Positions 24,844 through 30,040 of a DNA stretch of 30,040 bases are shown one piece after another. A program made the translations under genes and the position numbers. The stretch covers positions 1 through 30,040 of IMG/VR virus record IMGVR_UViG_3300009000_000031, one strand, 5' to 3'. The notes below the pieces were generated by a model. That model did no database searches and was not told where the DNA came from. It saw only the letters and a program-made list of their open reading frames with translations. The DNA comes from a virus. Each line of letters begins with the position of its first letter. Within the stretch, counting starts at the first letter, position 1.

Positions 24844-25296
24844 TTATCTCCTTTTTACTTTCGTGCCGCCAAACTTAATAAACTTTGGATGCTTGTTTTT
24901 ACCCTTCTCCTTCAGCCACTCTTCCGGGATAATCCTGTCGTAGTATCTGAAGCCGTGCTTGATGCACCAGTCTGCGTATGAAGACTTAGCACCCTTGCTT
25001 AGTTTAGCCTTGCTGTTAGTAAACACAAAGCGTATGTCCAGCTTGGGATGCTGCTTCTTAATAGCTATATGCTTTCGTCTATCTGCAGCCATGAACCTGC
25101 CCTTTGTCTCAATGATAATACCATTGTCGAGAACAAAGTCAGGGGTATAGGTGCGGTAGGCTAGGTCTTCCCATTCAATCTTGATGTCCTCGTAGCCATA
25201 TTTGACCTTGTTTTCATCAAGATAAATGGATAGCTTGTATTCTAGCCCACTGCGATACCCATGTCGTATTGCCATACGCCGTGCCTTATGGAGCAA
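24844..25296 (-). CDS. Endonuclease I, T7 gp3-type Holliday-junction resolvase
   Basis: This enzyme cuts branched DNA and Holliday junctions and helps break down host DNA. The 150 residues match T7 gp3 (149) closely in order: SGLEYKL with E19, YTPDFVL with D53, IIETKGRF with E63 and K65, and then HPKLDIRFVF. The four residues correspond to T7 catalytic E20, D55, E65 and K67. The C-terminus has SYADWCIKHG and IIPEEWLKEK, followed by a basic tail. The frame begins at TTG (25296) with GGAG six bases upstream and overlaps the exonuclease gene by 11 bases. An ATG at 25275 would remove seven residues and keep all motifs. Confidence 0.9.
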   Translation of the reverse strand: MLHKARRMAIRHGYRSGLEYKLSIYLDENKVKYGYEDIKIEWEDLAYRTYTPDFVLDNGIIIETKGRFMAADRRKHIAIKKQHPKLDIRFVFTNSKAKLSKGAKSSYADWCIKHGFRYYDRIIPEEWLKEKGKNKHPKFIKFGGTKVKRR

Positions 25297-26140
25297 TTAC
25301 ATCTCCAATGTAGCTGACGGTAGGCGGATTCTTGGCCTGTGACATTACAGATGGACGCTCAGTAAGACTATCCCAACAATCGTGACGGTAGTTACAAAAT
25401 CTGCATCCATCATTAAGGACTTTATTACCTGTGGGCTTGCCACGAAAAGTCTCAGGCACTGGTTCAAAACATCTTTCAAACTTGTTCTCCTTTACTTTAT
25501 CTACGGTATTTTTAATCTTGGATACTTCGGTATCCACGTCAAGACCTGTAGCTGGTACATACTTGAACTGACCATTGGCTTTGTTGACTACCCACCAGCC
25601 ACCCGCCTTCTTGTCTGCAGCTTTAGCATAACCAGCTAACTGAGCCACATACCCGAAGCCATCACCGCTGGCAAGAGTGTCATAGGATTCAAACTTGTTT
25701 CTATATGACCAGTCTGAAGCTGATTTAATATCATCAACTGCACCATCAATGATGAGGTCATAAGAACCAGAAACGCTATCGTCACCAAGGTCAAGAGAAA
25801 CTTTATCGGTGTCTTCATACTTAACTCCTGCTTCTTTAAGGATGCCTTTGAACACTGCTTCAACAATGTCACCAATCATCATGTTCATTACGAATGTTGT
25901 CGGAAAGGGTAACGCTACCTCTGGCTTGTTCTTGTCATACCAGAGTTGGCAAGTTGGCCTACCTACGTTTGACATACGTAGACCGAACTTGTCACGCTTG
26001 TTACCCCCACCGAACTGACGTGCTGCCGCAGCCATCACATCAAGACCAATCTGTGTGATTGTCCGTTGTGACATACTTGATTTGCCTGTTACGGCATTCT
26101 CAAGATACTGATGCAGTGCCAGTTCAGCAGGATGGTTCAT
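25286..26140 (-). CDS. PD-(D/E)XK exonuclease with Cas4-like Fe-S cysteines
   Basis: This 284-residue protein stands where T7 gp6 exonuclease would be expected, beside endonuclease I and the SSB-like gene. Its nuclease core reads GSYDLIIDG (D128), DDIKS (D137, K139), then YVAQLAGY (Q168, Y171). This is the D, (D/E)xK, QxxxY order of the RecB/Cas4 family. C64 near the N-terminus plus C246, C249 and C255 (CRFCNYRHDC) give the four-cysteine set that holds a 4Fe-4S cluster in Cas4 and AddB-type nucleases. It probably degrades DNA ends for recycling or recombination. Its ATG overlaps the SSB stop codon (TAATG). Polarity of digestion cannot be read from sequence. Confidence 0.82.
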   Translation of the reverse strand: MNHPAELALHQYLENAVTGKSSMSQRTITQIGLDVMAAAARQFGGGNKRDKFGLRMSNVGRPTCQLWYDKNKPEVALPFPTTFVMNMMIGDIVEAVFKGILKEAGVKYEDTDKVSLDLGDDSVSGSYDLIIDGAVDDIKSASDWSYRNKFESYDTLASGDGFGYVAQLAGYAKAADKKAGGWWVVNKANGQFKYVPATGLDVDTEVSKIKNTVDKVKENKFERCFEPVPETFRGKPTGNKVLNDGCRFCNYRHDCWDSLTERPSVMSQAKNPPTVSYIGDVIAP

Positions 26141-27018
26141 TATGCTACCTCTTCTTCAAACTCGACATCAACCACACCGTCAATGTCTACTTCATCCAAG
26201 TCCATATCGTTTTTACTTGACGCTTTCTCTGCGTAAGTATTGATGATGTACTCGTTGTAGTTAGTAACCCACGACATGAAGTCAGCAAACTTTGTCTGGT
26301 CATCCTGTGTGAGTTCCACTGTGTTAGTGATGTCCAAGGATGTAGTAGGCAAGTAGAAGCTATTACCGTTAGGCAGCTTACGCTCTTCAGTATTCAGCGT
26401 AACATTGTGCTGCACAGGAAGACGTTTCATCTTGGCAAGCTGTGTAAACACACCACCAATAGTCTTGAAGGCGTCACGATTCTCTACTTCCCAGATGAAT
26501 GGCGTAGCTTCTAAGTCTACAGGATTACCATCCGCATCCTTTGGGTTAACCAACTCAACTGTACCAAGCACTACACGTACACGCTTGATGGAACGGATGA
26601 GTTCCTTAGTAGCATCTGGCAGGGACTTGAAGTCTTCAATCCAACCAGAAGGCTTACCACAGTTGAAGCCGCCATCGTTATCTTTCAAGTCCATGTTAAG
26701 CGTATCAGCCATAACAGTCTTGACGTAACGATTAGGTGTGCCACCATTGCCCATCACAAACTTCTTGTACATGAAGCGTTGTAGGAATGGACGCATTACT
26801 GCCGACTCTGCATAGTACGTAGGGCCATCAGGAATCTCCAGCTTGTATGTACCACCCTTGACCTTGATGGTATCCGAACCAAGGATAGGTGTGTGGTTGA
26901 TGCGCAGACGAGCAAGGAACATACCCTGTTTCTTCTGTGCAGGTGCCTCGTTAGCAAGACCCATAGCCTTTGCCATTTCAGCGTAGTTATTAGTATCAAT
27001 CGTTGTAATATCGTTCAT
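26140..27018 (-). CDS. Probable single-stranded DNA-binding protein
   Basis: With the start at 27018 the protein has 292 residues. The central part is beta-rich (GMFLARLRINHTPIL, then TYKLEIPDGPTYYAESAVMR, and RVRVVLGTVELVN) and fits an OB-type fold. The C-terminal 22 residues are strongly acidic (DMDLDEVDIDGVVDVEFEEE), the tail by which phage SSBs such as T7 gp2.5 recruit polymerase and helicase. It lies directly between polymerase and exonuclease genes. AAGGAG precedes the ATG at 27018. A longer start at 27051 would lie upstream of the expected transcript start of the promoter at 27053-27081. No direct family match is claimed. Confidence 0.7.
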   Translation of the reverse strand: MNDITTIDTNNYAEMAKAMGLANEAPAQKKQGMFLARLRINHTPILGSDTIKVKGGTYKLEIPDGPTYYAESAVMRPFLQRFMYKKFVMGNGGTPNRYVKTVMADTLNMDLKDNDGGFNCGKPSGWIEDFKSLPDATKELIRSIKRVRVVLGTVELVNPKDADGNPVDLEATPFIWEVENRDAFKTIGGVFTQLAKMKRLPVQHNVTLNTEERKLPNGNSFYLPTTSLDITNTVELTQDDQTKFADFMSWVTNYNEYIINTYAEKASSKNDMDLDEVDIDGVVDVEFEEEVA

Positions 27019-27052
27019 GTTTATTAACTCCTTTTCAGTTGTAAGATGCATA

Positions 27053-27081
27053 GTTATATCAGATTACGTCCTTCACGTCAA
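27053..27081 (-). promoter_or_regulatory. Internal sigma-70-like promoter for the SSB gene and following genes
   Basis: On the minus strand TTGACG (27081-27076), 17 bp, then TATAAC (27058-27053), with TGA directly before the -10 (extended -10). The -35 and most of the spacer lie in the last codons of the polymerase gene. The start site would be near 27046, just ahead of the AAGGAG and ATG of the SSB gene. The -10 context TATAACTAT is identical to that of the capsid promoter. Confidence 0.65.
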
Positions 27082-29101
27082 GCCAATTCGGGCCTATTTT
27101 TGCCTCTAATAATAAAGGCACATTGAACTCAACACCCCAGCGTTGGGTGATGAGATAAGGTAGTGCATCATTAGTCTGCTGTATGACATTGATTACCTGC
27201 GCTTCTTCGTCAGGATGTATGTCAATAACAATACTGTCATGCACTGAGTTCACTATACACGATTGCATACCCTTGAGCAAGCTATCAATGTGCAACAATG
27301 CAATAGGCACTATGTCTGCTGTAGCAAACGATTGCACAGGGTAGTTCTTAATCTGTGTAAAGTGTGAGACACGTCCAGTGTGCTTACGCACCACATCAGG
27401 GAACGCAAACTCACGACCACTGGGCGTGGTAATCTTTCTTGTGTTCACAGCCTCTTTAGCCAGTCGGGAATGCCAATCGGCAACACCTTGGTATTTGTCT
27501 GTGAAGTGGGTGTAGTACTCTGCTTCCGCTTTTGTTCTGCCGTAGCCTGTCGCACCGTAGAGTGGCGCAAACGTGTGAGCCTTCGCATCCTGTCTACTCG
27601 TAGGTTGACCAGCATCACTAATAACTTTAGCGGTATATGAGTGTACATCAAATCCAGTAGATACTTCTTCAATAGCAACCTCATCTTGTGATAGGTAGGC
27701 TGCAGCACGGAACTCTAACTGTGCGAAGTCAGCTTCCATTACCTTGCCACCAGCAAATCGTGACACAAATACTTTCTTCACAGGAAACGTGCCGCCACGT
27801 GGCATGTTCTGCATGTTAGGGTCAGCACCAGAGAAGCGGCCTGTAGCTGTACGATGCTGTAACAAACGTACATGCAGCTTACCGTCTTGCTTTGTGTATG
27901 TACTAATGCCCTCAACAAAGGATGATAGGTATGTGTCTACTGCACTGAGCCTACGCACTTTGTATAGGAAGTCAACAGCGTCATTCATACCACGCTGCTT
28001 GGCAGCAGACTCTAGTAACTCTAGGTTCTGCTTGCTTGTGCTGAAACCGTTGGCACTTGCCCACTTAGCTGAAGGTGGCTTAAACTTTAGCCCCGCCAAG
28101 TCCACACTAGGTATAAGAAGATAACCAGCCCCATCACAGCGTGTACATTTATTTGTTCTAGCAAATGGTGTTCCATCTTTTTTAACCTTTCGTATTTGTC
28201 CAGTACCATTGCAGTCACTACACTGCTTTGCATTGGTCTTGTATATCTTCTCTGTGCCGCCAGCAATCAGGCTGCGGAAGTCTGCATCATCCATGTATGG
28301 GTCAATAGCGTTGCCCCAATACGGCTTGTCAACAACCTTACGACTGTAGATAACCCAAGACAATTGCTCTGGGCTGTTGAGGTTGATAGGTGTGTCACCC
28401 ATCAGCTTACGCACATGAGCCTGTAGGTCATCGGTCAGTTGCCGCTTCTCATTCTCAAACTCCTCACGCACCTCATCCAACTTAGATAAGTCTACAGCAA
28501 AGCCACGCTGATAGATACGTGACAGGCACACAGCTACCTGATTAGTCAGGTCTACTGTACCACGTAGGCCACTGTCTGCTGGTGTATTCAAACGATACAT
28601 CAGCTTGTCAGCAAGTTGCTGCGTAGCATGAAGGTCAGCAGACAGATACTCAGACAACTCATCATGTGGTATGTCACGAGTACTGTAGCCCTGCTTGAAG
28701 TATTCCTTCAGTGTGTCCTGCTTCTTGGTGTCCAACTCATAGCGTTCTGCACAAGCCTCAAGAGATAGCGGCTCTTTGATACCACGCTGCAGAACATACT
28801 CTGCCAGCATCGTGTCAAATACTGCGCCATCGTACTTGAAGCCTGACTCCCATAGCCACAGCAAGTCATGCGCTGCATTGTGGCAGATGAGTACAGTAGC
28901 TGCATCAAGGAACTCCTGCACTAATACATGACCATACTCATCTGCATTCACGTCACTATGGTCAAACGTGACGATGCGTTTAACGCCTTGGTCATTGAGC
29001 ATACCCACCATAGTCAGTGAGTTATCAGGCTCAAATGGGTCAAGGTGCATCTTACCATCACGCTTGGTGACGGTGTTCTCTACATCAAGTGTTAGTTTCA
29101 T
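27059..29101 (-). CDS. polA: Family A DNA polymerase with 3'-5' exonuclease and a DnaJ-type zinc insert
   Basis: This is the replicative polymerase, 680 residues. The exonuclease domain has LDVENT (D6, E8), CHNAAHDLLWL (D79) and YLSADLHAT (Y152, D156). An insert at about 294-327 carries CSDCNGTGQ and CTRCDGAG (C294, C297, C319, C322), a CxxCxGxG pair like the DnaJ zinc centre. The polymerase core has RTATGRFSGADPNMQNMP, motif A EADFAQLEFRA (D458), motif B R503, K507, F511, Y515, and motif C VHDSIVID (D622). F511 stands at the E. coli 762 position. A DnaJ-like centre in the polymerase was reported for HMO-2011. AAGGATGAG precedes the ATG. There is a 17-base overlap with the upstream gene. Confidence 0.93.
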   Translation of the reverse strand: MKLTLDVENTVTKRDGKMHLDPFEPDNSLTMVGMLNDQGVKRIVTFDHSDVNADEYGHVLVQEFLDAATVLICHNAAHDLLWLWESGFKYDGAVFDTMLAEYVLQRGIKEPLSLEACAERYELDTKKQDTLKEYFKQGYSTRDIPHDELSEYLSADLHATQQLADKLMYRLNTPADSGLRGTVDLTNQVAVCLSRIYQRGFAVDLSKLDEVREEFENEKRQLTDDLQAHVRKLMGDTPINLNSPEQLSWVIYSRKVVDKPYWGNAIDPYMDDADFRSLIAGGTEKIYKTNAKQCSDCNGTGQIRKVKKDGTPFARTNKCTRCDGAGYLLIPSVDLAGLKFKPPSAKWASANGFSTSKQNLELLESAAKQRGMNDAVDFLYKVRRLSAVDTYLSSFVEGISTYTKQDGKLHVRLLQHRTATGRFSGADPNMQNMPRGGTFPVKKVFVSRFAGGKVMEADFAQLEFRAAAYLSQDEVAIEEVSTGFDVHSYTAKVISDAGQPTSRQDAKAHTFAPLYGATGYGRTKAEAEYYTHFTDKYQGVADWHSRLAKEAVNTRKITTPSGREFAFPDVVRKHTGRVSHFTQIKNYPVQSFATADIVPIALLHIDSLLKGMQSCIVNSVHDSIVIDIHPDEEAQVINVIQQTNDALPYLITQRWGVEFNVPLLLEAKIGPNWLDVKDVI

Positions 29102-29522
29102 ATTTGCTCATCCTTACTCTTCCTGTCAGGGTTAATGGAATCTGGTAGAACATCTCGCCAGAAGCTATATATTTATTAGATACCTCTACTGGTGTCAAGT
29201 CTTTAATGTCTTCCGACTTAAACATAAGTGCATCAGACAGTTCCTTATTCCATACAAAGAACAGGGTAGGCTTGTCAAAGAACTTAGACTTACGTTCAGG
29301 TAGCTGTAGTGTGTCATACGGAAACACTGAGCCACTCCATACTGTCTTGACTTCGCACTCCACATAGAACTTACCCTTGCTGCCTTCCGCAATCAAGTCC
29401 TGTCCATACGTATTCGGGTTCTCCCATATCTTGTAGCCTCGTATCTGCATGTACTCCATAGTACGAACACGAGCAGGTTTGTCATGCTTGCCATGTAAGG
29501 CTTCACTAAACTGTTTCCTCAT
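29085..29522 (-). CDS. Putative PD-(D/E)XK-fold nuclease or resolvase-like protein
   Basis: This 145-residue protein has YGQDLIAEGSKGKFYVECEV then KTVW: D42, and E57-V-K59 on the next strand, the spacing of a PD-(D/E)XK site. PYDTLQLPERKSKFF and then PTLFFVWNK follow, a layout seen in small restriction-type and resolvase-type nucleases. It lies between helicase and polymerase, joined to the helicase by ATGA and overlapping the polymerase gene. A role in processing replication or recombination intermediates would fit, but the motif is short and the fold is inferred. Other short nuclease-like proteins cannot be excluded. Confidence 0.5.
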   Translation of the reverse strand: MRKQFSEALHGKHDKPARVRTMEYMQIRGYKIWENPNTYGQDLIAEGSKGKFYVECEVKTVWSGSVFPYDTLQLPERKSKFFDKPTLFFVWNKELSDALMFKSEDIKDLTPVEVSNKYIASGEMFYQIPLTLTGRVRMSKYETNT

Positions 29523-30040
29523 CCTTCGTACCTCGCAGTCTGATAGTTAAGTTCTACGTTCACCATACCGTGCCAGCCATTCAGCTTGTTCTTCACGATG
29601 TTGATGTGACGCAATGGGCTGTCTTCCTCTTGGCCTTCCACACTAGGTGACTTGCCAATCAGTATCATCAAGTCAGCTTCAGCAGCCTTACCTGTACGTG
29701 AGCCTTCCATCATAGACTGATTAAGCTGTGACCTACCCTCTGCCTCTGCAGATAACTGTGACATATAGAATACAGCACAGTCGTATGTCTTGGCAATCTG
29801 CCGTGCATAGATAGCACAAGCCTTGAGTGCCTCATCAGGTCTGGCATAGTTACCTGCCACACCGAACTTGTCACCCATGTCAAGCACAAGGATGTCAGGG
29901 TTGTTAGCCTTGCAGACTGATTCAACCCATGCCATGTCACGACCACCTGCATCTTTAATCCTGATGTTATTCATCACAGGTTCATACAGTGCCTTGGCCT
30001 TGCCTATGTTGTCACGCACCTCACGTGCAGTCATGCCAGC
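29519..30040 (-). CDS. DnaB-type replicative helicase, C-terminal part (5' end outside window)
   Basis: The frame is open to the window edge, so only the last 174 residues are seen; the ATG at 30034 is probably internal. The visible part has the RecA-fold Walker B strand PDILVLDMGDKFG, then CAVFYMSQLSAEAEGR (motif H3-like, with the sensor Gln). MEGSRTGKAAEADLMILIG follows, and then HINIVKNKLNGWHGMVNVEL with the Lys/Asn-rich arginine-finger region. These are hallmarks of DnaB/T7 gp4-type hexameric helicases that unwind the fork ahead of the polymerase. The Walker A loop and any primase domain lie outside. Its stop codon overlaps the next ATG (ATGA). Confidence 0.85.
   Translation of the reverse strand, partial: AGMTAREVRDNIGKAKALYEPVMNNIRIKDAGGRDMAWVESVCKANNPDILVLDMGDKFGVAGNYARPDEALKACAIYARQIAKTYDCAVFYMSQLSAEAEGRSQLNQSMMEGSRTGKAAEADLMILIGKSPSVEGQEEDSPLRHINIVKNKLNGWHGMVNVELNYQTARYEG

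Overview
The window is about 30 kb from the genome of a lytic, short-tailed (podovirus-like) marine bacteriophage. The gene content best fits the group typified by phage HMO-2011, isolated on a SAR116 alphaproteobacterium, with relatives on Roseobacter-clade hosts. Supporting features are T7-like tail and internal-virion modules, a family A DNA polymerase with a DnaJ-type zinc-binding insert (a published hallmark of HMO-2011), a B12-dependent ribonucleotide reductase, and tail proteins built from repeats seen in marine viromes. No integrase, tRNA, CRISPR array or insertion sequence was seen. No phage RNA polymerase lies in the window, and the promoters found look like host sigma-70 promoters. 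The host assignment is inference.

Rightward arm (1-20767, + strand) holds virion genes. It opens with the 3' end of a probable scaffold gene. A sigma-70-like promoter inside nested inverted repeats follows, then a leader of about 200 nt that begins with a strong hairpin. The major capsid protein and a small probable decoration protein come next, and a rho-independent terminator closes that two-gene unit. After it lie the adaptor (tail tubular A-like), the nozzle (tail tubular B-like), a repeat-rich tail fibre, a 1457-residue adhesin (two LamG-SPRY units plus a cupredoxin-like domain), a tail-fibre-associated protein, a small membrane/coiled-coil protein, and five genes that probably encode internal or ejected virion proteins. 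Portal, terminase and lysis genes are not visible and probably lie outside the window.

Leftward arm (20777-30040, - strand) holds DNA metabolism genes. In transcription order these are a DnaB-type helicase (5' truncated), a PD-(D/E)XK-like protein, DNA polymerase, an ssDNA-binding-like protein, a Cas4-like Fe-S exonuclease, T7-type endonuclease I, an unknown acidic protein, a DUF3310 protein, a 48-aa protein, NrdJ, a 44-aa protein, a T5orf172/GIY-YIG protein, an Rmf-like protein, MazG and a 24-aa membrane microprotein. Genes are linked by ATGA or TAATG overlaps. An internal promoter at the end of the polymerase gene probably boosts the ssDNA-binding protein and the genes after it. The two arms converge at a terminator whose T-tract serves the leftward transcript.

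The genes form a coherent programme. Helicase, polymerase, SSB, exonuclease and endonuclease I copy DNA and recycle host DNA, while NrdJ and MazG supply and clean nucleotides. The Rmf-like and GIY-YIG proteins may act on the host. The least-explained items are the copper-site-like domain in the adhesin, the structured capsid leader, the Rmf-like gene and the overlapping microproteins.
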